The notes under the pieces are model-generated. The model saw only the letters and a list, made by a program, of their open reading frames with translations, was not told the origin of the DNA and searched no databases. From JAYREN01 sp041908845 (lineage in GTDB: Bacteria; Acidobacteriota; Holophagae; Holophagales; Holophagaceae), in the NCBI GenBank assembly GCA_041908845.1, contig JAYREN010000007.1:1-39283 (forward strand): a stretch of DNA of 39,283 bases. The letters are read 5' to 3'. The translations under genes and the position numbers were made by a program. Below, one piece after another: positions 7,653-15,643 of the stretch (position 1 is its first letter; every line of letters begins with the position of its first letter).

Positions 7653-9305
7653 TCAAAACACCCGGAAAGACTGGAAGAAACTGAAGGTCCATCCCCACCG
7701 AGGCTTTGCGTCTTTCGCAAATCCGGGATTTCGGTCCTGCTGGGTTGCGATGGATGCCCCAATGCGCCCCGTGGGGGTGTCCCACTGAACATTAGTCTGG
7801 AAAAACCAGAAGCGGTTAAGCCATGGGATCTGTCCAGGGTGAGCCTCCTCCCAATGAACCAGGTTGTCTCGAAATGAACGGATCCCATTTACGATCTTGA
7901 AGCGCCCGCGGCCCTCCCAAACCAGAGGAAAACCCAAATCCAAGGTGCGCGTGACCAGGTCGCCGCCAAATGCGAGCCCCATCGAATCGCCGTACCTTGA
8001 ATACCCCGCAAGGTATTTCCCATTGGTGTAGACACGATAGCCCTCGCCATCGGCAGGGATATTAACCGTGTCGGAATAGTCGAAGGCGAGATCCCAGCGG
8101 TCCCAGACGAACTGCACTCCCAACATGTCATTGGCGTGTTCGAGCGTAGGTACCGCCTCACGGGTTCCGCGCCCCCAGATGCTATCCATATAGTTACTGC
8201 CGGTTATCCTCCCTCGCTTGACCAGATTCCAGTCTTTGCTGAGATCTCGCCAAATGGCTCCGAAAGGATCCCTGAGGAAATCCTTCCATTGCCAGTTGAC
8301 GTTCTTCGATCCACGGCTCAAGTAGACCGAGGCCCCATTGGCTCCGACCCATCCTGCGAGCGCAGGGATTCGAACTCTTCCTTCGGCCAGGGCGTGACCC
8401 ATGGAGATCTGCTTGAACTCGCTGAGATCGAAGTTCCCTTGTCCACCACTGGCTTCGCTGCGTCCGATGTTTTCAGCCCCAAAAAAACCGAGGAAGTAGT
8501 CCTCCAGGGTGTACCCGTCTCGACGGTTGCGACCCTGGGGGTCAATTCCACCCCATTCAGAAGTCACCCCTAGATTCAGCTCTACATTTGGACCAAATCG
8601 CCCACGAATCATGGCGCCGCTCAGATCTGGGCGGCGGATATCGCCCTGTGTCTCCCTGAGGGCGCGCTGGTTATAGGCACTGCCGATCCACTCGGGGATT
8701 TCGCGATTCCATTCAAGGCGGCCCCAGAAAAGATCCGCCTTCCATCGCCCCAGAGGCACCTTCCAGATCCGGAGTTCCACCTCTGGCGTACTCAGGGCCA
8801 CACGAGGAATGGCCCGGGCCGAATCGCCCATGAGATAGCCTCCATTTACTCCGAAGCCCCACTGGAAGGGTGTTTGTTCCAACGCAAAACGCCATCCACC
8901 TTCCGTTTGATAGGCAATACTGCCTCTCTGGAGAATGCCCCTTGTGATTGCGCCGTCCCTGAAACCTACACCGGCTCCAGAAAAGGACCAGCGGCCAAAG
9001 GTCGTTTGTCCCTGAATGCCCACTCCCCATCCTTGCATGCCGCGCCCAAAGCCCTCTCCGCCCACCAAGGGAACATAGATCCCCCGAGACCCAGCGCCTC
9101 CAAGGCCCACCTCCAACAATGACAGTCGCTCCGTCTGATGGAGGCCCAGTTCTCCAAGGGTCCACTGCAGTCGCTCTTTGCGCAGTTCTTCAGCGCCGTC
9201 CTGCAACAGGGGAGCCTGGGCAAGGATCGGAAACCCAGCGAAAGCAAGCCCCAGGAGCAGGTGCGATGAAGCAGATTGAGGGCGGGGGGCAGAGCGGAAT
9301 GCCAA
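7653..9305 (-). CDS. Wzi-like capsule-assembly outer-membrane protein
   Basis: A 550-residue exported protein. A signal peptide is visible at about residues 1-31, with a hydrophobic LLLGLAFAGFPILAQA ending in an AQA cleavage site. The rest is rich in Trp, Tyr and Gly with alternating polar/apolar segments, as in outer-membrane beta-barrels. Stretches such as NDMLGVQFVWDRWDLAFDY and LVHWEEAHPGQIPWLNRFW resemble the capsule-assembly Wzi family, which holds capsule polysaccharide at the cell surface. It is somewhat longer than E. coli Wzi (about 480). The likely start is a TTG at 9305: GGGAG lies six bases upstream and an in-frame stop follows shortly beyond. It converges on the epimerase at 7638 with only 14 bp between. 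The family call rests on pattern recognition and context; another barrel family is possible. Confidence 0.6.
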   Translation of the reverse strand: MAFRSAPRPQSASSHLLLGLAFAGFPILAQAPLLQDGAEELRKERLQWTLGELGLHQTERLSLLEVGLGGAGSRGIYVPLVGGEGFGRGMQGWGVGIQGQTTFGRWSFSGAGVGFRDGAITRGILQRGSIAYQTEGGWRFALEQTPFQWGFGVNGGYLMGDSARAIPRVALSTPEVELRIWKVPLGRWKADLFWGRLEWNREIPEWIGSAYNQRALRETQGDIRRPDLSGAMIRGRFGPNVELNLGVTSEWGGIDPQGRNRRDGYTLEDYFLGFFGAENIGRSEASGGQGNFDLSEFKQISMGHALAEGRVRIPALAGWVGANGASVYLSRGSKNVNWQWKDFLRDPFGAIWRDLSKDWNLVKRGRITGSNYMDSIWGRGTREAVPTLEHANDMLGVQFVWDRWDLAFDYSDTVNIPADGEGYRVYTNGKYLAGYSRYGDSMGLAFGGDLVTRTLDLGFPLVWEGRGRFKIVNGIRSFRDNLVHWEEAHPGQIPWLNRFWFFQTNVQWDTPTGRIGASIATQQDRNPGFAKDAKPRWGWTFSFFQSFRVF

Positions 9306-9582
9306 TGCGGACTCCCTTGCACGTAATTATTTATCAGGCACGTTTTGCCACCCAATTGAAAAGCCACCCGAGAACAGTTCAGGCAGTTCAGGTGACAGAA
9401 ATGGCATTTGATTGGCTAACGCAAGTTCCGGGACTCCGGTACCATGCCAAAGGCGCCACTTTTAGGGATGATACCCTGAGGTCATTGAGTCTGCCCAGGC
9501 TATCCATCCTAGCCGCCTGAAGAACTGCAAGGCGTTCGGCGATTTCAAGATGCAATTCTGACAATGCTACGAAGGACTATTA
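9306..9582. other. Intergenic region between divergent wzi-like and glycosyltransferase genes
   Basis: This 277-bp stretch separates two divergently transcribed genes and should hold promoters for both. The left part is AT-rich near 9322-9336. I find no convincing -35/-10 pair, no terminator hairpin and no sigma-54 element with correct GG-N10-GC spacing. A short open frame on the + strand starts inside the wzi-like gene and has no coding look. Confidence 0.4.
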
Positions 9583-10935
9583 ATGCCGTTGATATCTTCC
9601 AAACAAAGCTGCGACCAGTCAGTGAGGATCTTTTTTGAATGTTCGAATACTGCCACAAATCACATTAAGACGGGCATCCAACGTGTAGTACGAAACGTCG
9701 TACTACATTTAGACACGGTTTCTAGGGGCCTGTTAGTCGAGGCAAAACCTGCAAAAATTCACTTGGACCGCTTCTATTTGTTCAATTGGCAGCCAACCCC
9801 AGATCCCCGCGAATCAAATTGTTCTAAATACATTCGGAAACACCGATTGAACCCTTTTCTTAATAATTTCAATGAACCACGTTCCCCAAGAATGAATAGG
9901 TTGGGAATTCGATTAAAGAAAACCGTACGATTTCGTAAATTTCGAAAATTCATTCGTTCATTGTATTGTAGGTTCTTCGAAGAACCACTCTCTCCCTGCT
10001 CAGGCGATCTGATGGTAATGCTTGATGCAAGTTGGGGGATCCGCATCAACCCTGCGGTTGAGGGATGGCGAGAACAAGGTGGCAAGGTCGCCTTCGTTAT
10101 CTACGATATTTTGCCAATCACTCATCCACAGTTTTTCTCTACTGGACTAGTGCAGCGCTTTTCGAATTGGTATAATTTTGCTATAAATAATGCGGATTTA
10201 TTGTTGGCTATTTCTGACACCGTCAGGGATCAACTTAGGGAAAGATTAAGCCTGGTCCGAAACGAGATAGGCACCCCCCTTCCAAGGGTCGAGTCCTTTC
10301 GTCTTGGCGCTCATCTAGACATGCAGCATACGGATGGCTACATCAGACCCCGCCTTCGTGCGACGCTCTCAGAGACTTCAGGCACAACCCCCTACCTCAT
10401 GGTGGGTACGGTGGAGCCTCGAAAGAATCATCGGACCGTACTCGAGGCTTTCGATCAGCTCTGGAGCCAAGGAGAGCAGGTCCGTCTCTTTATCGTTGGC
10501 AAGGTTGGCTGGGAATGCCGTGACCTGGAACAGACCCTTCGAAATCATCCCGAACTGCACAGAAAGTTGTTCTGGTTTCCGGATCTCTCCGACACGGAAT
10601 TGCATCAATGCTACAAATCATCTCGGTGCGTGATATTCGCCTCATGGGGCGAGGGGTTTGGCCTTCCTATTATTGAAGGTCTTTTGTTTGGCCGCCCTGT
10701 CATCGCGAGCGATCTCCCGGTTCATCGGGAGGTGGCCAGGGATTTTGCTGCATACTTCAATCCCTCCCGTTCTGACGAACTGGTAGCTATTATTCGTCAA
10801 CTCGAGACCCAAGGATCTCTTCCCGGAGTCGCCCCACCCGAAGGATTTCGGGCCACATCTTGGGAAGAGGGGGTTGCTGACCTGTTGAATCATTGCTGCA
10901 ATGCCGTTTCCCAGATCACCACCGCCACCCCCTGA
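9583..10935 (+). CDS. Glycosyltransferase, GT4 family
   Basis: A 450-residue GT-B fold glycosyltransferase. The C-terminal half has YLMVGTVEPRKNH (about 268-280), the start of the nucleotide-sugar domain, and EGFGLPIIEGLLFGRPVIAS (about 362-381), the E-x7-E type donor-binding motif of family GT4. The N-terminal half is less conserved and contains KTGIQRVVRNV, seen in mannosyl/rhamnosyltransferase-like GT4 proteins of O-antigen loci. It probably adds one sugar of the surface polysaccharide at the cytoplasmic membrane; donor and acceptor are unknown. ATG 9583 has AAGGA about seven bases upstream. The first 700 bases are clearly AT-richer than flanking genes, suggesting separate ancestry. A perfect 10-bp inverted repeat lies at 9684-9707 within the gene. 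Confidence 0.9.
   Translation: MPLISSKQSCDQSVRIFFECSNTATNHIKTGIQRVVRNVVLHLDTVSRGLLVEAKPAKIHLDRFYLFNWQPTPDPRESNCSKYIRKHRLNPFLNNFNEPRSPRMNRLGIRLKKTVRFRKFRKFIRSLYCRFFEEPLSPCSGDLMVMLDASWGIRINPAVEGWREQGGKVAFVIYDILPITHPQFFSTGLVQRFSNWYNFAINNADLLLAISDTVRDQLRERLSLVRNEIGTPLPRVESFRLGAHLDMQHTDGYIRPRLRATLSETSGTTPYLMVGTVEPRKNHRTVLEAFDQLWSQGEQVRLFIVGKVGWECRDLEQTLRNHPELHRKLFWFPDLSDTELHQCYKSSRCVIFASWGEGFGLPIIEGLLFGRPVIASDLPVHREVARDFAAYFNPSRSDELVAIIRQLETQGSLPGVAPPEGFRATSWEEGVADLLNHCCNAVSQITTATP
9684..9707. repeat. Perfect 10-bp inverted repeat with 4-base loop inside glycosyltransferase gene
   Basis: TGTAGTACGA at 9684-9693 and TCGTACTACA at 9698-9707 are exact reverse complements around AACG. It lies about 100 bases into the coding sequence and has no T-run after it, so it is not an ordinary terminator. 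It could form a stable mRNA hairpin or be a protein-binding palindrome; it may also be chance. Confidence 0.75.
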
Positions 10936-10959
10936 AACTTGTCACTTGTTGGAAAAACT

Positions 10960-12420
10960 GTGACTCCTCTCACCCCCTCCTCCCGCTCCATCCTGATCCT
11001 CGAAGACGAACCTAGTTTTCGGGAGGTGCTGCAATTGGGGTTGTCTCCCCACGGATTCTGCCCCGAGACCGTGAGCACTCTCGAGGGCGCCAAAACCCTG
11101 CTTCGGGAACGAAGTTTCGATGCGATCGTCTCGGACCTGCGGTTGAAGGACGGCAGCGGCATTGATCTGCTGGTCTGGATGAAGGAGCAGGGCATCGCGA
11201 TTCCTGTGGTGATCATGACGGCCTTCGCCACCACGGAGACCACGGTGCAGGCCTTGAACTTGGGGGCAGTGGATTTCCTCACCAAGGCCAAGAACGATAT
11301 CCAAGAGCTCACCAAAGTGCTGAGGGGCATCTTCGTGGAGCAGGCACCTCCGTCAGCGCTGGTCCACGACCTTGGTGATCTGGTGGGGGTGGGCGACACC
11401 ATGCGCAAGGTGCAGGCCCTGGTGGGGAAGGTCGCCCTGGCGGACTCAACGGTGCTCATCACAGGAGAAAGCGGCACGGGCAAGGAAATCGTGGCGCGGC
11501 TGGTCCATCGCTATTCGGAACGCGCCAAGGGCCCCTTTGTCCCGGTCAATGTGGGCGCCCTGCCCGAGTCGCTGCTGGAATCCGAGCTCTTCGGCTACGA
11601 AAAGGGAGCCTTCACGGGCGCCAGCATGACCAAGCGTGGGCTCTTCGAGGAGGCCCAGGGCGGCATCATCTTCCTGGACGAGATCGGCGAGATGCCCCTG
11701 GCCCTCCAGGTGAAGCTCCTCCGGGTCCTCCAGGAGCGGCGCATTCGGCGCTTGGGAGCCAACGAAGAGCGGCCCGTGGATGTGCGCGTCATCGGCGCAA
11801 CCAACCAGAACCTCCGGCAGCGGGCTGAGCGGGGGCAATTCCGCCAGGATCTTTACTACCGACTCAACATCCTGCATATCGAGCTGCCTCCGCTCCGGGA
11901 GCGTCCCGAGGATCTCCCGGTGCTGGTTGAACACTTCCTGGGCCGCTTCTGCCGAAAACTCGGCAAGCCGCCCATGACGCTCACGGCCGAGGCCTTCGCC
12001 GTGCTGGCCAGGTACGGTTTCCGTGGGAATGTGCGGGAACTGGAGAACCTCATGGAGCGCTGCGTGGCCCTGAACGCGGGTGGCCCCATTGGCGTGGATC
12101 TCTTCCCGGACAACATCCTGGCGGAGGCCGAGGGCCGGGGAGGCGCAGCAGAGCGGCAACCGGGCCTCCACCTCGATATCCCCGCCGAAGGCTTCGACCT
12201 GGAGGCCTATCTGGGGGCCCTCAAAAGCCACCTGCTGCGCCGGGCCATCGAGCGCTGCGATGGGAACCGCACCCGGGCCGCCCGCATGTTGGGCATGAGC
12301 TTCCGAGCCCTCCGCTACTGGATCCAGGAACTGGGGGGCGCCGATGCCCTAGTTCCGAACTTCCCCCACCCTGAGGACTACCCCCCAAAGACCCCCTCCG
12401 AGGGCGATCCCGAGGGATGA
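10960..12420 (+). CDS. Sigma-54-dependent response regulator, NtrC/PilR type
   Basis: A three-domain transcription activator of about 486 residues. The receiver domain (10-125) has the acidic pair E15/D16, phospho-acceptor D59, T87 and K109. The AAA+ domain has Walker A GESGTGKE (169-176), the sigma-54 contact loop GAFTGA (216-221) and Walker B GIIFLDEIGE. The C-terminal Fis-type helix-turn-helix reads GNRTRAARMLGMSFRALRYW, close to PilR. It activates RNA polymerase holding sigma-54 after phosphorylation by a histidine kinase, which is not in the window. The frame also opens at a TTG at 10939, directly after the preceding stop, but the GTG at 10960 has GGAA upstream and begins just before the receiver domain. 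A pseudopilin gene with a possible -24/-12 promoter follows. Confidence 0.95.
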   Translation: MTPLTPSSRSILILEDEPSFREVLQLGLSPHGFCPETVSTLEGAKTLLRERSFDAIVSDLRLKDGSGIDLLVWMKEQGIAIPVVIMTAFATTETTVQALNLGAVDFLTKAKNDIQELTKVLRGIFVEQAPPSALVHDLGDLVGVGDTMRKVQALVGKVALADSTVLITGESGTGKEIVARLVHRYSERAKGPFVPVNVGALPESLLESELFGYEKGAFTGASMTKRGLFEEAQGGIIFLDEIGEMPLALQVKLLRVLQERRIRRLGANEERPVDVRVIGATNQNLRQRAERGQFRQDLYYRLNILHIELPPLRERPEDLPVLVEHFLGRFCRKLGKPPMTLTAEAFAVLARYGFRGNVRELENLMERCVALNAGGPIGVDLFPDNILAEAEGRGGAAERQPGLHLDIPAEGFDLEAYLGALKSHLLRRAIERCDGNRTRAARMLGMSFRALRYWIQELGGADALVPNFPHPEDYPPKTPSEGDPEG

Positions 12421-12465
12421 TTCCTTGTAAATCCCGCCAACAATGGCATACTGAAATGCTCGGAC

Positions 12466-12481
12466 AGGTGCGTACCTTGCC
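12466..12481 (+). promoter_or_regulatory. Candidate sigma-54 (-24/-12) promoter
   Basis: AGGTGCGTACCTTGCC matches the sigma-54 consensus TGGCACG-N4-TTGC at the essential GG and GC with exact GG-N10-GC spacing, and at the CG and TT positions. Three consensus positions differ. It lies 34 bp before the pseudopilin ATG and directly downstream of a sigma-54 activator gene. It is suggestive only. Confidence 0.4.
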
Positions 12482-12515
12482 CGATTGACGCATTTCCTTC
12501 CCCCGTGGGGCCCCC

Positions 12516-12983
12516 ATGCGCAAAACCCGACAGACAGGCTTCTCCCTGCTTGAACTACTCGTCGCCATGACCATCCTGGCGGTGATCGGCACTATCGGCT
12601 TCACGCAATTCAAAAAGCATTCCGCACAGGCTCGCTACATCAAGGCCAAAGACAGTGTCGAAACAGTTGGTAAGGGGCTGGATAACTACTACTTGAAGCA
12701 CGGATACTTTCCGAATCTCACCAGCTATGAAGCCATGGTCGAGGCCAACTCGGCCTTGGTTAAGGAGAATTTCGTCCCCCCCAATGCTCCCTCTAAGGAT
12801 CCCTGGGGTCAGCCTTATGAGGGCACCTCCACCAAGGGGAGCTACACGCTCAAATGCGCCGGCGACCCCAGCCACCCAGAAGAATTCGGCCCCTTCACCA
12901 TCGAGCCCGGCAGGTATTCCGATTCCAGCCAGCCCTCCACCCCCGCCGCAGGTGCCGCACCCACCCCCGAGGCGCCCAAGTGA
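12516..12983 (+). CDS. Type II secretion/type IV pilus pseudopilin (GspG/PilE-like)
   Basis: A 155-residue protein with a class III prepilin signal: a short basic leader MRKTRQTG, then cleavage before FSLLELLVAMTILAVIGTIG. It has the conserved Glu at mature position 5 and a hydrophobic helix. The body has DNYYLKHGYFPN and DPWGQPYEGT, which are typical of the major pseudopilin GspG of type II secretion. The tail is a Pro/Ala-rich low-complexity segment. It would be processed by a prepilin peptidase and assembled into a periplasmic pseudopilus or pilus. It lies alone, without other secretion genes, between a sigma-54 regulator and yceD. The yceD GTG overlaps its stop (GTGA), so the two may be translationally coupled. 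Confidence 0.9.
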   Translation: MRKTRQTGFSLLELLVAMTILAVIGTIGFTQFKKHSAQARYIKAKDSVETVGKGLDNYYLKHGYFPNLTSYEAMVEANSALVKENFVPPNAPSKDPWGQPYEGTSTKGSYTLKCAGDPSHPEEFGPFTIEPGRYSDSSQPSTPAAGAAPTPEAPK

Positions 12984-13567
12984 TCGAACTGGCTAAGCTC
13001 GGCGCCGAAGGCCTTCGTCTCGAAGGCCAGGAGGCCCGTCTGCCCCTGGAAGGACAGGATGCCCTGCGGGAAGTTCGCTGGCACCTCTTCGCCCTGCCCT
13101 CCGGCAGCGACGTCTTTCTCGAAGTCCGGGGCAAAGCCATCTGGGAATGCGCCTGCTCCCGGTGCCTGGAAGCCTTCGAACAGAATCTCGAGATCTCCAG
13201 CCAGTTTCTTGGCAGCAAGGATGCCGACCTGGTGGCGCGTGGCTCTCACGCCCTGGGCACCCAGGACCTGGACGTAGTCTTCCTACCGGAATACGAAATC
13301 GACGAACTCGCCCTGGTGCGCGAACAGTTCATGCTGAACGTGCCCATGCATCCGATCTGCAAAGATGAATGTCAGGGGCTCTGCCCCCGATGTGGTAAAA
13401 ATTGGAACAAGGGGCGCTGCAATTGTCCCCCCGAGGCGCAACAGGAACCCAGCGCACTCGCCAAGGCTCTCTCCGGGTTGAAATTGACCTTTGACACCCT
13501 CCCAAGTGCCGAGCCCGCCTCGCGCATTCGCGAAGCGGATGCCGAGAAGCTCGACCTGGAATCCTGA
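12980..13567 (+). CDS. yceD: YceD/DUF177 family protein (23S rRNA accumulation)
   Basis: A 195-residue DUF177 protein, a family that sits upstream of rpmF in many bacteria and is linked to 23S rRNA accumulation and ribosome assembly. It has Cys pairs that may bind metal: C57, C59 and C62 in CACSRC, C127, C131, C135 and C138 in CKDECQGLCPRC, then CNC at 147-149. GLCPRCGKNWN is the family hallmark. The chosen start is GTG 12980, which overlaps the pseudopilin stop; further upstream the frame lies inside that gene. The C-terminal 40 residues are low in conservation. rpmF begins 28 bp later. Confidence 0.92.
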   Translation: MIELAKLGAEGLRLEGQEARLPLEGQDALREVRWHLFALPSGSDVFLEVRGKAIWECACSRCLEAFEQNLEISSQFLGSKDADLVARGSHALGTQDLDVVFLPEYEIDELALVREQFMLNVPMHPICKDECQGLCPRCGKNWNKGRCNCPPEAQQEPSALAKALSGLKLTFDTLPSAEPASRIREADAEKLDLES

Positions 13568-13595
13568 AACCCGCTAACTTTTCCCCGAGGTACCC

Positions 13596-13781
13596 ATGCC
13601 GAATCCCAAGCGACGCCACACCCGCGCCCGTCGTGACCGCCGGCGCGCTCACGACGCCCTGGACACCATGAGCTCCAGCACCTGCCCCAACTGCGGCGTG
13701 GCCAAGATGCCCCACCGCGTGTGCCCGTCCTGCGGGTTCTACCGCGGCAAGCAGGCCGTCCGGACCCAGCAGACCGTCTAG
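13596..13781 (+). CDS. rpmF: 50S ribosomal protein L32 (bL32)
   Basis: A 61-residue basic protein beginning MPNPKRRHTRARRDRRRAH, the bL32 N-terminus. A zinc-ribbon of two CxxC pairs is present at C30/C33 (CPNC) and C43/C46 (CPSC), so this is the zinc-containing form. It is part of the large ribosomal subunit near the peptidyl-transferase region. The yceD-rpmF-plsX order is the common bacterial arrangement, which supports all three calls. GAGG lies about six bases upstream of ATG 13596. Confidence 0.98.
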   Translation: MPNPKRRHTRARRDRRRAHDALDTMSSSTCPNCGVAKMPHRVCPSCGFYRGKQAVRTQQTV

Positions 13782-13790
13782 AGACGCTCG

Positions 13791-14843
13791 GTGGAATCCC
13801 AACCGATCTACCGCATCGCGCTGGATGTGATGGGGGGCGACCATGCTCCTCAGACCACTCTTGACGGGGCGAGCATCGCCCTGGCGAAGCATGAGGATCT
13901 GTTCCTCTACCTAGTCGGCGACGAGGCCCGGCTGCGTCCTCTGCTCAAGCACCACGGTCTCGTGGGTGAGCTGGCGGCGCGGACGGAGATCGTCCATGCC
14001 GCTTCCGTGGTGACCATGGAGGACAAGCCGACCTCGGTGCTGAAGGACCGCAAGGACAGCTCTATCCGCATCGCCACCCAGCTTGTCCGTGAGGGCAAGG
14101 CCGATGGCGTGGTCAGCATGGGCAACACTGGCGCTGCCATGGTGGCTTCGGTGATGGTCATCGGCACCCTGGATGGCGTGGACCGGCCCTGCCTGGCGGG
14201 CGTCATGCCCAACATGAAGAGCCGCCCCACCGTGCTGCTGGATGTGGGCGCCAACGTCGACTCCAAGGCCGAGCATGTGGCCCAGTTCGCCCTCATGGGC
14301 GCCGTGTACGCCGAAGAGGTTCTCGGCCTCGAGCGCCCGCGCATCGGCCTGCTCAGCGTGGGCGAGGAAGAGAGCAAGGGCAACGAGACTACCCGTGCCG
14401 CCGCCCAGATCCTCCGAGAACTCGATATCAATTTCGGCGGGAATGCCGAAGGGCGCGATATCTGGAACGGCAGCTTCGATGTGGTCGCCTGCGACGGCTT
14501 CGTGGGCAATGTGGTGCTGAAGTCTTCCGAGGCATTGGCTGAGGGCATCCTCCACGGCCTGCGGGACAGCATCAAGCAGAGCCTCCGGGCCAAGATCGGC
14601 GGCCTTTTGGCCAAATCGGCCATGAAGAAGTTCATGAAGAAATTGGACTACGCCGAGTACGGGGGCGCGCCGCTCCTGGGCGTGAAGGGCGTCTCCATCA
14701 TCGGCCACGGCCGCAGCGATGGTCGGGCCGTGGCCAGCGCCATCCGGGCCGCCCTGCGCGCCTGCGAACACCGGGTCAACGACCACATCCAGGCGTCCCT
14801 GCACCGTATGCTGCCTTCGCTGCCCACTGGCGAAGGGCGCTGA
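13791..14843 (+). CDS. plsX: Phosphate acyltransferase PlsX
   Basis: Makes acyl-phosphate from acyl-ACP, feeding PlsY in glycerophospholipid synthesis at the inner face of the membrane. The 350 residues match the family length. Near the N-terminus is IALDVMGGDHAP, the PlsX signature; further on are MGNTGAAMVA and LLDVGANVDSKAEH, and near the C-terminus GGAPLLGVKGVSIIGHGRSD. The start is a GTG at 13791, only nine bases after rpmF, with a weak ribosome site; coupling to rpmF translation is likely. It is followed by a strong intrinsic terminator at 14862-14892, closing the transcription unit. Confidence 0.97.
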   Translation: MESQPIYRIALDVMGGDHAPQTTLDGASIALAKHEDLFLYLVGDEARLRPLLKHHGLVGELAARTEIVHAASVVTMEDKPTSVLKDRKDSSIRIATQLVREGKADGVVSMGNTGAAMVASVMVIGTLDGVDRPCLAGVMPNMKSRPTVLLDVGANVDSKAEHVAQFALMGAVYAEEVLGLERPRIGLLSVGEEESKGNETTRAAAQILRELDINFGGNAEGRDIWNGSFDVVACDGFVGNVVLKSSEALAEGILHGLRDSIKQSLRAKIGGLLAKSAMKKFMKKLDYAEYGGAPLLGVKGVSIIGHGRSDGRAVASAIRAALRACEHRVNDHIQASLHRMLPSLPTGEGR

Positions 14844-14861
14844 ACCCGCTTCCCATCCAAG

Positions 14862-14892
14862 AAACCCCGGTCCCCGTGCCGGGGTTTTTTTT
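14862..14892 (+). terminator. Intrinsic terminator after plsX
   Basis: A 9-bp perfect stem, AAACCCCGG (14862-14870) with CCGGGGTTT (14879-14887), encloses an 8-base loop and runs into eight Ts at 14885-14892. It lies 18 bp after the plsX stop and ends before pyrH, showing that the pyrH frame upstream of 14921 is not coding. Confidence 0.93.
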
Positions 14893-14920
14893 GAAACAAT
14901 CAAACCACCCCGGAGCTCCC

Positions 14921-15625
14921 ATGAAATACAAACGCATCCTCCTCAAGCTGTCCGGAGAGGCCCTCATGGGAGAGCAGAAGGGCGGCATCGACCCCGCCGT
15001 AGTCACCATGGTGGCCAATCAGGTCAAGGCCATCCGCGAACTGGGCATCGAAGTGGGTCTGGTCATTGGCGGCGGCAACATTTTCCGGGGTGTCGCCGGG
15101 GCCACCAAGGGCATGGACCGCGTCACGGGCGACCACATGGGCATGTTGGCCACCATGATCAACGCTCTGGCCCTCCAGGATGCCCTCGAGCAGAAGGGCA
15201 TCCAGACCCGAGTGCTGTCCGGCATCGAGATGCCCAAGATCTCCGAGAGCTACATTCGGCGCCGGGCTGTGCGCCACCTGGAAAAGGGCCGCGTGGTCAT
15301 TTTTGGCGCGGGCACCGGCAATCCCTACTTCTCCACGGACACCGCCGCCGCCCTGCGGGCCAACGAGATCGCCGCCGAAGTGGTGATGAAGGCCACCAAT
15401 GTGGATGGCGTCTACACCGCCGATCCCCGCACCGACCCCACCGCCACCAAGTACGACCGCGTGAGCTACCAAGAAGTCCTGGAGCGGGGACTGAAGGTCA
15501 TGGACGCCGCCGCCATCGCACTGTGCATGGAGAACAAGCTGCCCATCCTGATCTTCGACATGAACAAGCCCGGCAACCTCATCGCCGCGGTCAACGGGGA
15601 TGTCATCGGCACCCTGGTGGGATGA
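14921..15625 (+). CDS. pyrH: UMP kinase
   Basis: Phosphorylates UMP to UDP with ATP in pyrimidine nucleotide synthesis. The 234 residues fit the hexameric bacterial UMP kinase of the amino-acid-kinase fold. Motifs visible: KRILLKLSGEALMG at the N-terminus, VIGGGNIFRG at about 47-56, GTGNPYFSTDTAA, and KATNVDGVYTADP near residue 160. ATG 14921 has GGAG six bases upstream and follows the plsX terminator, so pyrH needs its own promoter in the short 14893-14920 leader or reads through the terminator. The frame is open 45 bases further upstream, but that part overlaps the terminator. Confidence 0.97.
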   Translation: MKYKRILLKLSGEALMGEQKGGIDPAVVTMVANQVKAIRELGIEVGLVIGGGNIFRGVAGATKGMDRVTGDHMGMLATMINALALQDALEQKGIQTRVLSGIEMPKISESYIRRRAVRHLEKGRVVIFGAGTGNPYFSTDTAAALRANEIAAEVVMKATNVDGVYTADPRTDPTATKYDRVSYQEVLERGLKVMDAAAIALCMENKLPILIFDMNKPGNLIAAVNGDVIGTLVG

Positions 15626-15643
15626 TGCAGGCAAAATGACGCC

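Noticed and set aside
9336..9352. GGCACGTTTTGCC near the wzi-like start as a sigma-54 element
   Set aside because: The GG to GC spacing is 8, which does not allow sigma-54 binding.
12443..12459. TGGCATACTGAAATGCT as a second sigma-54 promoter
   Set aside because: The spacing between GG and GC is 11 rather than the required 10 bases.
14719..15639. 306-codon plus-strand frame overlapping plsX and pyrH
   Set aside because: It runs through the plsX terminator and has Arg/His/Gly-rich low-complexity translation; plsX and pyrH explain the region.
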